From an uncultured Methylophilaceae bacterium (GTDB taxonomy: Bacteria > Pseudomonadota > Gammaproteobacteria > Burkholderiales > Methylophilaceae), in the NCBI GenBank assembly GCA_903870165.1, contig CAIQBW010000017.1, positions 111,525 to 175,524 on the forward strand: DNA of 64,000 nt, in the 5' to 3' direction. The translations under genes and the position numbers were made by a program. Below, in pieces: positions 9,436-18,486 of the stretch (its first letter is position 1; each line of letters opens with the position of its first letter). The notes under the pieces are model-generated. The model was not told the DNA's origin, searched no databases, and saw only the letters and a list, made by a program, of their open reading frames with translations.

Positions 9436-9924
9436 TTAGCTGAGTAAGTCTTTGAGCCCGATTAGCACAGCGATCGTTGATTGCTCTCGTATTTGCTCGC
9501 GATTACCTTGGAATAAGAAGGTTTTGCTGATAGAGGGAAAGTCGTCGCTGGTCCATGCAAAGCAAACTGTGCCGACAGGTTTTAAGGGTGTGCCGCCATC
9601 TGGTCCTGCGATACCTGTGACACTAGCCGCGATAGTTGCTCTGCCTTGTTGAAGCGCGCCAATCGCCATTTCCATTGCGACTTGTTCGCTCACTGCCCCG
9701 TATTTCGTGAGTGAGGCTTTTGGCACGTTGAGTAAATCTTCTTTGGCTTGGTTGCTATAAGTTACCAAGCCGCTATCAAACCAAACCGAGCTTCCTACTG
9801 TATTGGTAATAAGCGCAGAGATTAGCCCGCCAGTGCATGACTCAGCCAAGGTGAGTACCTGCTTCTTCGCAATCAGAAGCTCACCTACATTTTTTGACAA
9901 TGCTTTTAATTCAGGGCTAAACAT
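9436..9924 (-). CDS. pncC: Nicotinamide-nucleotide amidohydrolase (CinA C-terminal domain)
   Basis: 162 aa, a stand-alone CinA C-terminal domain. The family deamidates nicotinamide mononucleotide to nicotinate mononucleotide in pyridine nucleotide recycling. Signatures are LTLAESCTGGLISALIT, DSGLVTYSNQAKEDLL, YGAVSEQVA and SVTGIAGPDGGTP. There is no N-terminal molybdopterin-binding domain as in full-length CinA. It overlaps pgpA by 19 bases, so it belongs to the thiL-pgpA-pncC run. Confidence 0.93.
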   Translation of the reverse strand: MFSPELKALSKNVGELLIAKKQVLTLAESCTGGLISALITNTVGSSVWFDSGLVTYSNQAKEDLLNVPKASLTKYGAVSEQVAMEMAIGALQQGRATIAASVTGIAGPDGGTPLKPVGTVCFAWTSDDFPSISKTFLFQGNREQIREQSTIAVLIGLKDLLS

Positions 9925-10403
9925 AGTATTTTAAGACTGACTATGGCGTAAATGGCAGCGAGTAGGTCGTCAAACATTACGCCAAAGCCACCTTTGAGTT
10001 TTGCGTCGCATTGATGGATGGGCGCTGGCTTCCAAATATCAAACAGTCGGAAAAGAACAAAGGCGAGACACCACCATAGCGGACTTGCCGGCGTGAATTT
10101 GAGCACGAGCATCATGGCGACAATTTCATCCCATACAATACTGCCGTGATCTGACACACCTAAAGCGTTGCCTGTCTTTGTGCACAGCGGGATTCCCGCT
10201 AAAAATAAGACGGTGAGCGTGATGAAGTGCGTTGATTCTGGCGTGAATGTGAGTAGCCAAAATAGAGGTAGGCCAATCAGGGTGCCAGCGGTACCTGGTG
10301 CTTTTGGCGACAATCCTGTTCCAAAGCCTAATGCAATAAAGTGGCTAGGGTGGCGCATTAAAAACTGCAGGCTTGGCGTATTTTTTTTAGCTGAAATGAT
10401 CAT
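9906..10403 (-). CDS. pgpA: Phosphatidylglycerophosphatase A
   Basis: 165 aa membrane enzyme that removes the phosphate from phosphatidylglycerophosphate to make phosphatidylglycerol. Family motifs GFGTGLSPKAPGTAGTLIG (near 27-45), DHGSIVWDEIVAMML and the C-terminal GFGVMFDDLLAAIYA are all present, and several hydrophobic spans fit an integral inner-membrane protein. It overlaps thiL by 17 bases and pncC by 19, a common arrangement in proteobacteria. Confidence 0.95.
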   Translation of the reverse strand: MIISAKKNTPSLQFLMRHPSHFIALGFGTGLSPKAPGTAGTLIGLPLFWLLTFTPESTHFITLTVLFLAGIPLCTKTGNALGVSDHGSIVWDEIVAMMLVLKFTPASPLWWCLAFVLFRLFDIWKPAPIHQCDAKLKGGFGVMFDDLLAAIYAIVSLKILCLALN

Positions 10404-11349
10404 AGCCTGAGGTTTTTAATTTGATGGGTTGATGATTTATATCATAAAGATTTAGATTGGTTTCTTGCGTCGTTTCACCAATCACTGAAAGTTTTAAATT
10501 CAGTTTTTTGCCGATGGCCAAAATCGTATCATGTTGAGATGTTGATGCGGTAAAGCATAACTCATAATCATCGCCGCCAGCTAAGCATAGGCTTTGAAGT
10601 GTTTTAACATCAATCTCGTTGATAATATTAACGTGTGGAATTTGTTCCCAATATAGATTAGCGCCTAAGTTTGAACGTTCTAAAATATGCCCTAAATCGG
10701 CTAAGATTCCGTCTGAAATGTCGATGGCGCTATGTGCAATTTCTTTTAGTGCCAGACCTAACGTCACTCTCGGTTGAGGCGCTTGAAGTGCATCAATGCA
10801 GGTTTGCTTTTCAGTAGCAGTTAAAGTGTTTTCAGGCAGTTTGTTTTGCAGTTGCGCTAAGCCTAGCGCCGCTTCACCCAATGTCCCAGAGACCCAAATT
10901 TCGTCATTAGCTTTTGCACTATCTCGGCGAAGTGCTTTGCCAATCGGCACTTCACCCATGATTTGCACACTAATGTTGAGCGGGCCGCGCGTAGTGTCGC
11001 CACCAATGAGGCTAACACCATGTTCATCGGCACAAGCAAAAAAACCACGTGAAAACTCAGCTAACCAAGCTTCATCAATGTTCGGCAAGGCAATCGCAAG
11101 CGTTGCCCATTTTGGTGTTGCGCCCATGGCCGCCATGTCTGAAATGTTGACAGCCAGCGATTTCCACCCAACAAAATAAGCAGGGCAATCTTCTAGAAAA
11201 TGGGTACCAGCCACTGACATATCTGCGGAAATTGCCAGCTGATGCCCTGCGCTGATTTGAATAAGCGCGGCATCATCCCCCACGCTCAAGTCAGCATTCT
11301 GGATTGGGCGCGTGAAGTATTTGTCGACAATGTTGAATTCGGTTGGCAT
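10387..11349 (-). CDS. thiL: Thiamine-monophosphate kinase
   Basis: 320 aa from the ATG at 11349, which begins MPTEFNIVDKYF, a standard ThiL N-terminus; the longer reading to 11409 would add 20 unrelated residues overlapping the MAPEG gene. It phosphorylates TMP to the cofactor TPP. Motifs are SVGDDAALIQ, ISADMSVAGTHFLED, SLAVNISDMAAMGATPKWA and AIDISDGILADLGHIL, typical of the PurM/ThiL ATP-binding fold. It heads the overlapping thiL-pgpA-pncC group. Confidence 0.95.
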   Translation of the reverse strand: MPTEFNIVDKYFTRPIQNADLSVGDDAALIQISAGHQLAISADMSVAGTHFLEDCPAYFVGWKSLAVNISDMAAMGATPKWATLAIALPNIDEAWLAEFSRGFFACADEHGVSLIGGDTTRGPLNISVQIMGEVPIGKALRRDSAKANDEIWVSGTLGEAALGLAQLQNKLPENTLTATEKQTCIDALQAPQPRVTLGLALKEIAHSAIDISDGILADLGHILERSNLGANLYWEQIPHVNIINEIDVKTLQSLCLAGGDDYELCFTASTSQHDTILAIGKKLNLKLSVIGETTQETNLNLYDINHQPIKLKTSGYDHFS

Positions 11350-11363
11350 CAGTGAATTGGGCG

Positions 11364-11762
11364 TTACGCGCCCATTAGAAAAGGTTTTGCCAGCAATAAA
11401 AACGCACAAATACCAATGATATTGATTGTTGTCGCTGTACCAAAAATTCTCAATCTAAAGTCTTCATTCGCTTGGCTTACCCCATAGGCATGAATAATTC
11501 GCGCTGTCACCAGCGCGATACATAAGCCATGGATGATCCACTGTGAGTATGACTGAATTTCAAGCAGGGAAATGAGCAAAAGTGTAAACGGCACGTATTC
11601 TGAAAAATTAGCGTGCACGCGTGCTGCTCTTAATATGCTTTTTTCCCCACCATCCCCAATGGCCACTTTGTTTTCGCGCCTTGTTTTAATGGTTCTGACA
11701 GAAAGCACAATAAAGAGTAATGCTAATATTGCAGCATAGTATGGGGTAATGTTTAGTTGCAT
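11364..11762 (-). CDS. MAPEG family membrane protein
   Basis: 132 aa with about four hydrophobic segments. The pattern GDGGEKSILRAARVHANFSE followed by YVPFTLLLISLLE is characteristic of the MAPEG family (membrane-associated proteins in eicosanoid and glutathione metabolism); the bacterial members have no settled role. It ends 14 bases before the thiL start and lies on the same strand. Confidence 0.85.
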   Translation of the reverse strand: MQLNITPYYAAILALLFIVLSVRTIKTRRENKVAIGDGGEKSILRAARVHANFSEYVPFTLLLISLLEIQSYSQWIIHGLCIALVTARIIHAYGVSQANEDFRLRIFGTATTINIIGICAFLLLAKPFLMGA

Positions 11763-11777
11763 AGCGATCTCTATCTC

Positions 11778-12362
11778 TTATACCTTGGCGGCTGACTTCG
11801 GTCTAAATGCTTGAACAATCGCGGCATTTGTTTCAATGTATGGCGCGCCTATTAAGTCCAAACAATAAGGCACCGCGGCAAAAATGCCATGCACCGTTTG
11901 ATTGCCATTTTCATCTTTTAATCCCTCTAGCGTTTGAGCGATGGCTTTAGGCTGTCCGGGCAAATTAATAATGAGGCTCTGCTTGCGTATTACAGCGACT
12001 TGGCGCGACAAAATAGCCGTTGGGACAAAGTTTAAGCTGATTTGACGCATCTGCTCTCCAAAGCCTGGCATTTCTCTATCAGCTACGGCAAGCGTGGCTT
12101 CTGGGGTGACATCTCGAATCGCTGGTCCTGTGCCGCCCGTGGTTAAAATCAAATTACAGCCCTCGTCGTCTACAAGCTGTTTCAATGTGAACTCAATTTC
12201 AGATTTTTCATCGGGAATTAGACGTGTTACTGCTTGCCAAGGAGTGATGAGAGCTTTGCTAAGCCACTCTTGTAAGTGTGGCAAGCCAAGATCTTGATAT
12301 GTGCCTGATGAGGCGCGGTCGCTAATTGAAACAAGGCCGATTTTAATTGTTTGTGCTGACAT
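11778..12362 (-). CDS. mogA: Molybdopterin adenylyltransferase
   Basis: 194 aa from the ATG at 12362 (MSAQTIKIGLVSISDRAS), preferred over an upstream in-frame ATG at 12401 because it gives the family N-terminus. It adenylates molybdopterin before molybdenum insertion. Motifs are GLVSISDRASSGTYQDLG, LILTTGGTGPAIRDVTPEAT and LIINLPGQPKAIAQTL. It is the first gene of the leftward run toward thiL. The start faces the PDZ gene on the other strand. Confidence 0.93.
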   Translation of the reverse strand: MSAQTIKIGLVSISDRASSGTYQDLGLPHLQEWLSKALITPWQAVTRLIPDEKSEIEFTLKQLVDDEGCNLILTTGGTGPAIRDVTPEATLAVADREMPGFGEQMRQISLNFVPTAILSRQVAVIRKQSLIINLPGQPKAIAQTLEGLKDENGNQTVHGIFAAVPYCLDLIGAPYIETNAAIVQAFRPKSAAKV

Positions 12363-12495
12363 TTGAATTATTTTGATGGTCTGATGGTCAGAGTTAAACA
12401 TTCTATTCTAAAGTTAAATCATCCCATATTATGAGTGAAAGTTGTCATCCTCTTTTATTGGCTTGCTTAAAGCGATTATTTAAAAAGGAAACATC

Positions 12496-13233
12496 ATGCG
12501 TTTATTGCGTTACAGCTTGTTAGGCCTCATTTTTGCCGCCAATGTTTCAGTCGTTAATCTAGCTGCGGCTGAAGATGCGCAGTCCCTTGAGGCGATTGTG
12601 GCGAATGAAAATTTCTTTATTAGTTCTTTTGTTGAGTCTAAGCCAAGTAATGCTAAACGAATTGTGTCTGATGCGGTGCCAAAAATATATGCAGGTACAG
12701 ATAAAATCGCAGATAAGCATCGCATGGAGGAGCGGGGCTTTGAGTTGATTGGTTACTCCGACTTCAAAGCGGGAAGTATTGCACCAGAGCTTGCCTTGCC
12801 ACAGGCGCAAAAAGTGCATGCCGACTTAGTGTTGGTTTATAGCGAGCGCGCAGACCAAGTCTCGGCAAGTGCAAGAATTCAGCAATTGCGAGAGGCTAAA
12901 AAAACAGGCCAAGCCCCCATCGAAGCTGGTGCTAGTTATGCATACTTCGCCTCTTATTGGGCCAAGTTGGCTAAACCTTCATTGGGAGTTCACGTGAAAG
13001 TGCCAGAAAAAGGAGATGATTCAGAGGGGCTGAAGGTCTTGGTAGTGCTTGATGGCTCTGCCGCTGAAAAAGCAGGTTTACTTAAGGATGATTACTTAAT
13101 CAGTATTGGCGATGTTCAGCTGGTGACGGTCGCTGATTTATCAAAAGCAGTGAATCAGTATTCAGGTAAAACAGTGGATATGGCTTATGTGAGGAATCGC
13201 ATGCACCAAGAAAGTCAAGTCAGTTTTGATTAA
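12496..13233 (+). CDS. Secreted PDZ-domain protein
   Basis: 245 aa. An N-terminal signal peptide (RLLRYSLLGLIFAANVSVV, likely cut after AAA near residue 25) predicts the periplasm. The middle (about 60-125) resembles small predicted proteins with a lone alpha/beta domain. Residues about 165-245 are a PDZ domain (LGVHVKV, GSAAEKAGLLKDDYLISIGD). No protease domain is present, so it is more likely a scaffold or sensor than an HtrA-type enzyme. AAGGAAAC precedes the ATG. It stands alone, convergent with darP 12 bases away. Confidence 0.8.
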   Translation: MRLLRYSLLGLIFAANVSVVNLAAAEDAQSLEAIVANENFFISSFVESKPSNAKRIVSDAVPKIYAGTDKIADKHRMEERGFELIGYSDFKAGSIAPELALPQAQKVHADLVLVYSERADQVSASARIQQLREAKKTGQAPIEAGASYAYFASYWAKLAKPSLGVHVKVPEKGDDSEGLKVLVVLDGSAAEKAGLLKDDYLISIGDVQLVTVADLSKAVNQYSGKTVDMAYVRNRMHQESQVSFD

Positions 13234-13245
13234 ACGCTGATGACA

Positions 13246-13809
13246 TTAGCTTTCGTCGACACTCTCTTCGCTTGAATCCCCAGTTTGGGATTCAGCCGTT
13301 ATTTCTCTTAGCAACTTAAATAGCTCGCGGCTACTTTTTGGCGGCTTGTTCGCTGAAGCCTCACGGCGAGCATTGCGAATTAATGTGCGAATTTGTTGGC
13401 TATCCACATTGGGGTATTGCTGAATAAATTCAGATAGCGCAGCTTCATCATCAATCAGGCGAGCACGCCAGCGTTCTAGATTGTGGAAGTAAGCGTTCTC
13501 TGCAGTGTTTTTGCCTTCCCATTTTTCCATTTGCTCAACAATAGGTGCAATATCAATTTCGCGCATCAAGCTGCCAATGTATTGTTTTTGGCGGCGCGTT
13601 GCGCCGTTAGCTGTAATGCGTTTCGCTTCGTTAATCGCATCAACTAAACGCTCTGGCAGATCAAGCTGTGTCAGCTTGCTATTGGGGAGAGCAACCAATT
13701 TAACGCCGATTTCCTGCAAAGCATCTGCCTCGGCTTTTAGTTTGGTTTTGCTGATGGGTTCGATTAAATCGATTTCCTCAGCGTTGGGATCTTTCTTTTT
13801 GGGTCTCAT
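13246..13809 (-). CDS. darP: Ribosome-associated protein DarP (YjgA, DUF615)
   Basis: 187 aa. It matches the DarP/YjgA family, a factor of late 50S subunit assembly: KTKLKAEADALQEIGVKLV, LPERLVDAINEAKRI and GATRRQKQYIGSLMREID are the conserved stretches. It is charged throughout, with no membrane or signal sequence. It is divergent from pmbA; the yjgA-pmbA pairing is common in Gram-negative genomes. Confidence 0.93.
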   Translation of the reverse strand: MRPKKKDPNAEEIDLIEPISKTKLKAEADALQEIGVKLVALPNSKLTQLDLPERLVDAINEAKRITANGATRRQKQYIGSLMREIDIAPIVEQMEKWEGKNTAENAYFHNLERWRARLIDDEAALSEFIQQYPNVDSQQIRTLIRNARREASANKPPKSSRELFKLLREITAESQTGDSSEESVDES

Positions 13810-13866
13810 AGTGCGATATGATAGCAGTTTTTAGAAATTCCTTTGAATGAGAACGGTATCAAGCCC

Positions 13867-15210
13867 ATGAGTGAGCCACGATTTAGTTATTCCTTAGCGC
13901 AATTGCAAGAGATGAGCGAGACCGTTTTACGCCTTGCTAAAGCGGCTGGTGCGAGCGCTGCAGAGGCTGAAGTCAGCTTGGGATTTGGTCAAAATGTTTC
14001 AGTGCGGATGAATGAAACTGAAACCATCGAATATAACCGCGACAAAGGCGTCTCAGTCAGCGTTTATTTCGGCCAACAAAAAGGCCATGCAAGTACTTCA
14101 GATCTTTCACCACTAGCACTTCAAGATACCGTTGCAGCCGCTTGCAATATTGCCCGCTACACTGCTAAGGATGAATATTGTGGCTTGGCAGATGCTGCTT
14201 TAATGGCTAAAGACATCCCTGATTTAGACTTGCATCACCCTTGGGATATCACGGTAGATGAAGCGATTGAATTGGCTAAAGTGTGTGAGGCTGAAGCACG
14301 TGGTGTTGATAAACGCATTACGAATTCTGAAGGCGCTTCAGTTTCTACTTATGAAGGTATGTTCGCATATGCCAACTCCCATAGCTTTAATGGCGGATAC
14401 GCAAGCTCGCGTCACGGATTGAGCTGCTCAGTGATTGCCGATGATGGTCAAGACAATATGCAACGTGACTATTGGTATACCACAGCGAGGTCTGCGGATG
14501 ATTTGGAGTCAGCGCAATATGTTGGCAGGCTAGCTGGTGAGAGAACGGTAAGGCGTTTGGGTAGTCAGCGTATTAAAACCGCGCAAGTGCCTGTGATGTT
14601 TGATGCTTCTTTATCGTCGGGTTTAATTTCGCATTTAATTTCAGCAATTTCTGGCGGCAGTTTATATCGCAAGTCATCGTTTTTACTTGATAGTTTAGGT
14701 AAGCAAGTGATGTCCCCTTTGGTCACAATTCAAGAGCAACCATTTTTATTACGTGGGCTCGCGAGCGCTCCATTTGATAATGAAGGGGTTGCAACTGTGC
14801 CGCGCGTTTTGGTGAAAGATGGCATGCTTCAAGGCTATGTATTGTCGAGCTACTCGGCCCGTAAATTAGGCATGCAAAGCACAGGCAATGCAGGTGGAAA
14901 CCATAATTTAATCGTGAGTCATGGTGATTTGGATTTTAATGCCATGCTAAAAACCATGGGTACTGGCTTATTAGTCACAGAGTTACTTGGACATGGCATC
15001 AATATGGTGACAGGGGATTATTCCCGCGGGGCTGCAGGTTTTTGGGTTGAGAATGGCTTGATTGTGCATCCATTAGAAGAGATTACGATTGCTGGCAACT
15101 TGGCGGATATGTTCAAGCAAATTGTAGCAATCGGGAATGATGTTTTAGTGCAAGGATCTAAACAGATTGGCTCTGTGCTCATTGAGAATATGACCGTTGC
15201 GGGTGATTAG
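13867..15210 (+). CDS. pmbA: Metalloprotease PmbA (TldE)
   Basis: 447 aa from the ATG at 13867 (MSEPRFSYSLAQL); an upstream TTG at 13843 would add eight residues and is less likely. It is the TldE subunit of the TldD/TldE protease, which acts on modified peptides and CcdA-type antitoxins. It has the family features SVRMNETETIEYNRDKGVSVSV, HPWDITVDEAIELA and a GNAGGNHNLIVSHGD stretch. tldD is not in the window. A bidirectional terminator follows. Confidence 0.93.
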   Translation: MSEPRFSYSLAQLQEMSETVLRLAKAAGASAAEAEVSLGFGQNVSVRMNETETIEYNRDKGVSVSVYFGQQKGHASTSDLSPLALQDTVAAACNIARYTAKDEYCGLADAALMAKDIPDLDLHHPWDITVDEAIELAKVCEAEARGVDKRITNSEGASVSTYEGMFAYANSHSFNGGYASSRHGLSCSVIADDGQDNMQRDYWYTTARSADDLESAQYVGRLAGERTVRRLGSQRIKTAQVPVMFDASLSSGLISHLISAISGGSLYRKSSFLLDSLGKQVMSPLVTIQEQPFLLRGLASAPFDNEGVATVPRVLVKDGMLQGYVLSSYSARKLGMQSTGNAGGNHNLIVSHGDLDFNAMLKTMGTGLLVTELLGHGINMVTGDYSRGAAGFWVENGLIVHPLEEITIAGNLADMFKQIVAIGNDVLVQGSKQIGSVLIENMTVAGD

Positions 15211-15224
15211 TAAAAGTTTTGATC

Positions 15225-15259
15225 AATAAAAAAGCCAGATTTAATCTGGCTTTTTTATT
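15225..15259. terminator. Bidirectional terminator between pmbA and mlaA
   Basis: A perfect 15-bp inverted repeat (15225-15239 with 15245-15259, 5-base loop) has a GCCAGA/TCTGGC core and A-run/T-run flanks. It can end both pmbA on the plus strand and mlaA on the minus strand. Confidence 0.88.
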
Positions 15260-15280
15260 AATCTATTGATCTATTGATGT

Positions 15281-16009
15281 TTATTTTGATTTTAATGAGT
15301 CGTCAGCTTCGAAACCGTCATTAGTTTTAGTGACTTCACCGTCTGCTACTTGGTTTGCACGTCTTTGGAGATATGCATCACGCATAAAGCTGTAGGGATC
15401 AAGTGCTGCCTCATCAAGCAAATCGCTTCCAGGAAGAAGTTCTGCACGTGCGTCAATGAACTTGGTGCCAAGAACGATATTGCGTGTTCTTGGGTCGTCG
15501 ATATAACCAATTGGATCAACTGTATATGCTTCTGCAATAAAGCCGGCACCATCACGTAAGGTAGATGGGCCTAGGAAAGGAATGACTAGATATGCGCCAT
15601 TGCCAACACCCCAATAGCCTAGCGTTTGCCCGAAGTCTTCTTTGTACTGAGGGATGCCTTGTTTTGATGCAACATCAAACAACCCAGCAATACCAACCGT
15701 GCTGTTAATCACAAACCGACCGGCACTTTCAGCAGCTTTGTTGAATTTGAACTGGAGCACTTGATTGATTGATGTTACAAATGTTTTTAAGTTAGCAAAG
15801 AAGTTATTCACACCAGAACGCACTGGAGAAGGCATCACAGCCTTGTATGCGCCAGCGATAGGCTTGAATACTGCTTTATCTGAAACATCGTTAAATTTGT
15901 AAACGCCACGGTTGATACCCTCTAATGGATCTCTATTGTCCACAGTGGTACAGCCGCTCATGATAGTAATGAGGCCTATTGCGATGAGCGTTAAAAATTT
16001 ACTTTTCAT
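15281..16009 (-). CDS. mlaA: MlaA (VacJ) outer-membrane lipoprotein
   Basis: 242 aa. The signal peptide ends in a lipobox with C20 (TIMSGC). The protein removes phospholipids from the outer leaflet of the outer membrane and passes them to MlaC. Conserved parts are DPLEGINRGVYKFND, SPVRSGVNNFFANLKT, RFVINSTVGIAGLFDVAS, EDFGQTLGYWGVGNGAYLVIPFLGPST and DPIGYIDDPRTRN. It is here without the mlaBCDEF genes. About 100 bases lie between it and phr. Confidence 0.95.
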   Translation of the reverse strand: MKSKFLTLIAIGLITIMSGCTTVDNRDPLEGINRGVYKFNDVSDKAVFKPIAGAYKAVMPSPVRSGVNNFFANLKTFVTSINQVLQFKFNKAAESAGRFVINSTVGIAGLFDVASKQGIPQYKEDFGQTLGYWGVGNGAYLVIPFLGPSTLRDGAGFIAEAYTVDPIGYIDDPRTRNIVLGTKFIDARAELLPGSDLLDEAALDPYSFMRDAYLQRRANQVADGEVTKTNDGFEADDSLKSK

Positions 16010-16110
16010 TTTGTTTCCAATTTAATTATTAATGCAACATTAAATCTATGATGCAATTAATAATAACTTTAACTGAGCAGGGCTTTTATGTCTATAAATA
16101 TAACGACTAT

Positions 16111-17544
16111 TCAGGAAGGTTTATCAGCGTTTTTATATAAGTTGAGCGCTAAATTTCTTTGGGTGGCATGATCGACAACTGGTAATGGATAAGTTTTATC
16201 GATAATGATATTTAACATTTCTTGTCTTAATGGGGGAATGAGCCATGGCGCATGAATTTCTTTGTCCTTGCATGCCGCTAATTCAGGCACGTATTTTCGG
16301 ATAAACTTGCCTGCGCCATCAAACTTTTCAGATTGTGTAATTGGGTTGAAAATCCTAAACCAAGGTTGGGCATCGCAGCCTGTAGAAGCGGCCCATTGCC
16401 AGCCACCATTATTAGCGCTTAGGTCAAAATCAATAAGCTTTTGTGCAAAGTAAAGCTCGCCCCAGCGCCAGTCGATTAACAAATCTTTCACCAAGAAGCT
16501 TGCAACCACCATGCGTAAGCGATTGTGCATATAGCCAGTTTGATTAAGTTGTCGCATCGCGGCATCAACGAGGGGATAGCCCGTTTTTCCATCACACCAG
16601 GCTTGAAAAATAGTTTGATTGTTTGGAAATGGCAAGGCATTAAACTCTACCTTGTAGGCTTGCCCTTGAGCAACTTTAGGGTGATGATGCAAAATCTGAA
16701 AGTAAAAGTCTCGCCAAATTAGCTCATTTAGCCATGTTTCAGCGCCAGCACCGACAGTATTTTTTGCGGTTCTTGCAAGGTGGCGAATGGAGATCGTTCC
16801 AAAGCGTAAATGGACCGAAAGATAAGATGGGCCTTTGACGGCTGGGAAGTTCCGGGCATCTTGGTATTGAGAAATGCGTTGTTTGAAATCTTCAAAAAGC
16901 TTCAAGGCGCCAGACATCCCGGGGGGTAATTTCATTTGGTTAAGATTGGTCGCTTTAAAGCCGATCTCTTCCAGACTAGGCATTGCATCTGCTTCATACT
17001 TAGCTAAATGCTGGATATATCGATCAACTGGATACGCTTTTAAAAAGTAGTCGTCTAATTTCTTAAGGTGAGCATTTTTGTAGGGTGTAAATACGCCATA
17101 TGGTTTGCCCTGCTGAGTCAGAACTTCATCTTTTTCGAATAAGACTTGGTCTTTGAATTGATGAAAATCGATATTGAATTTTGCTAGTTTTTGAGCGACA
17201 TTCGCATCACGCGCAATTGCATTTGGTTCGTAATCTCTGTTGCTAAAGACTGCTTCAGCTCCTAGTTCTTGAGCTTGTTTCACGACAATCTCTTTCGCGA
17301 TGCCATACTCAACAATCAGATCGCCACCCTGCGCTTGGAAGGTTGTTTTTAGTTCTTTTAGGCTTTCCCAAATAAACTCCACGCGCCTATCAGCTTTGTC
17401 TTCTAGCTGATTAAGGATTTCAGCATCGAATACAAAAATGCAAAAGACTTGCTCGGAATTTTTAAGTGCATGATAAAGCGCGGCGTGATCATAATCACGT
17501 AAATCTCGGCGAAACCATACTAAAGTTTTTTTATATTTGTGCAT
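16111..17544 (-). CDS. phrB: Deoxyribodipyrimidine photolyase (class I CPD type)
   Basis: 477 aa from the ATG at 17544 (MHKYKKTLVWFRRDLRDYDHAAL); the longer reading to 17640 overlaps rlmH and lacks family support. It repairs cyclobutane pyrimidine dimers using blue light. The N-terminal photolyase domain has LVWFRRDLRDYDH. The FAD-binding domain has LNELIWRDFYFQILHHHP, GKTGYPLVDAAMRQLNQTGYMHNRLRMV and DFDLSANNGGWQWAASTGCDAQPWFRIFNP, with the tryptophans of the electron-transfer chain visible. Length is normal. Confidence 0.95.
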   Translation of the reverse strand: MHKYKKTLVWFRRDLRDYDHAALYHALKNSEQVFCIFVFDAEILNQLEDKADRRVEFIWESLKELKTTFQAQGGDLIVEYGIAKEIVVKQAQELGAEAVFSNRDYEPNAIARDANVAQKLAKFNIDFHQFKDQVLFEKDEVLTQQGKPYGVFTPYKNAHLKKLDDYFLKAYPVDRYIQHLAKYEADAMPSLEEIGFKATNLNQMKLPPGMSGALKLFEDFKQRISQYQDARNFPAVKGPSYLSVHLRFGTISIRHLARTAKNTVGAGAETWLNELIWRDFYFQILHHHPKVAQGQAYKVEFNALPFPNNQTIFQAWCDGKTGYPLVDAAMRQLNQTGYMHNRLRMVVASFLVKDLLIDWRWGELYFAQKLIDFDLSANNGGWQWAASTGCDAQPWFRIFNPITQSEKFDGAGKFIRKYVPELAACKDKEIHAPWLIPPLRQEMLNIIIDKTYPLPVVDHATQRNLALNLYKNADKPS

Positions 17545-17572
17545 GGCATTTTTGAGGTTGCGAAAAACGCGG

Positions 17573-18040
17573 TTACTCTCGATGATAGGGATGATTGTTA
17601 ATGACAGACCAAGCGCGATAAAGTTGCTCGGTAAGCACAACGCGCACCATGCCGTGCGGCAAGGTTAGTTTCGATAAGCTCCAAAGCCAATCAGCATTTT
17701 TCTTAAGATCAGGATGTAGGCCATCCGCGCCGCCAATCAGCAGGCAAACATCACGCCCACTTCCTAGCCATGTGCTCATGCGCTCAGCTAGTTGTAAGGT
17801 GGTGACTTCTGCTCCACGCTCATCGAGTGCGATTACATAGTCTTTGCCACAAGCTTCTAAAATGCGTTTTGCTTCGGCTTCTTGAACAATAGTAGAATTT
17901 TTGCCTGCAGCGCGTTTATCTGGTTTGATTTCTATGATCTCGACGCTGGCTTCACGCGGCATCCGTTTGATGTATTCAGCACAGGCTTGCTCCACCCAAG
18001 TTGGCATTTTGTGACCAACACTGATGATGCGTAGCTTCAT
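17573..18040 (-). CDS. rlmH: 23S rRNA (pseudouridine1915-N3)-methyltransferase RlmH
   Basis: 155 aa from the ATG at 18040 (MKLRIISVGHKMPTWVEQA), the family N-terminus; the frame extends to 18124 but over the rsfS end. This SPOUT methyltransferase modifies pseudouridine 1915 of 23S rRNA. Motifs are ALDERGAEVTTLQLAE, FLIGG-type LLIGGADGLHP, LSLSKLTLPHGMVRVVL-like segment and the terminal NNHPYHRE. It follows rsfS by 34 bases, the usual neighbour. Confidence 0.96.
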   Translation of the reverse strand: MKLRIISVGHKMPTWVEQACAEYIKRMPREASVEIIEIKPDKRAAGKNSTIVQEAEAKRILEACGKDYVIALDERGAEVTTLQLAERMSTWLGSGRDVCLLIGGADGLHPDLKKNADWLWSLSKLTLPHGMVRVVLTEQLYRAWSVINNHPYHRE

Positions 18041-18074
18041 ATTAGTTTGTGCTTGCGATCCAAGCGATAGAGAT

Positions 18075-18437
18075 TTATGAAGCTTTGGTGTCGTTTGTAA
18101 TGTGGCGATTGCCTTCAGCCGCACCCCAGAGCTGTTCTAGGTTGTAGTAAGCGCGGGTTGCAGGCAGCATAATGTGAACAATAATATCGCCCAAATCCAC
18201 CAATACCCATTCGCCTTCACGTTCACCTTCTGTGCCGCGAGCTTCTACACCAAGTTCTTTTAATTTCACAATGACGTTATTGGCCATCGCTTTAGTTTGG
18301 CGTGATGAACTTGCGTTTGCCACAATCATGTAACTCGCCATCGAGGTTAATTTACGCACATCCATTACGGTAATGTCATAGCCTTTGATGTCTTCAAGCG
18401 CATCGACGACCGCTTGTTTCATTGCTTCTAATTCCAT
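18075..18437 (-). CDS. rsfS: Ribosomal silencing factor RsfS
   Basis: 120 aa from the ATG at 18437 (MELEAMKQAVVDALEDIKGYDITVMDV). It binds uL14 and blocks subunit joining in starved cells. Conserved regions are ASYMIVANASSSRQTKAMANNV, EGEREGEWVLVDLGDIIVHIM and ATRAYYNLEQLW. In most proteobacteria nadD precedes rsfS; here panD precedes it instead, with nadD not in the window. Confidence 0.95.
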   Translation of the reverse strand: MELEAMKQAVVDALEDIKGYDITVMDVRKLTSMASYMIVANASSSRQTKAMANNVIVKLKELGVEARGTEGEREGEWVLVDLGDIIVHIMLPATRAYYNLEQLWGAAEGNRHITNDTKAS

Positions 18438-18486
18438 GGGGCTACTTTCTTGTATTGAAACTGCTTGTAAATTTAGTGTGCAGGGC

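Noticed and set aside
11350..11409. 20-residue N-terminal extension of thiL
   Set aside because: Overlaps the MAPEG gene and does not resemble ThiL; the ATG at 11349 gives the family start.
17545..17640. 32-residue N-terminal extension of the photolyase
   Set aside because: It overlaps the rlmH 3' end; the MHKYKKTLVWFRRDLR start is typical.
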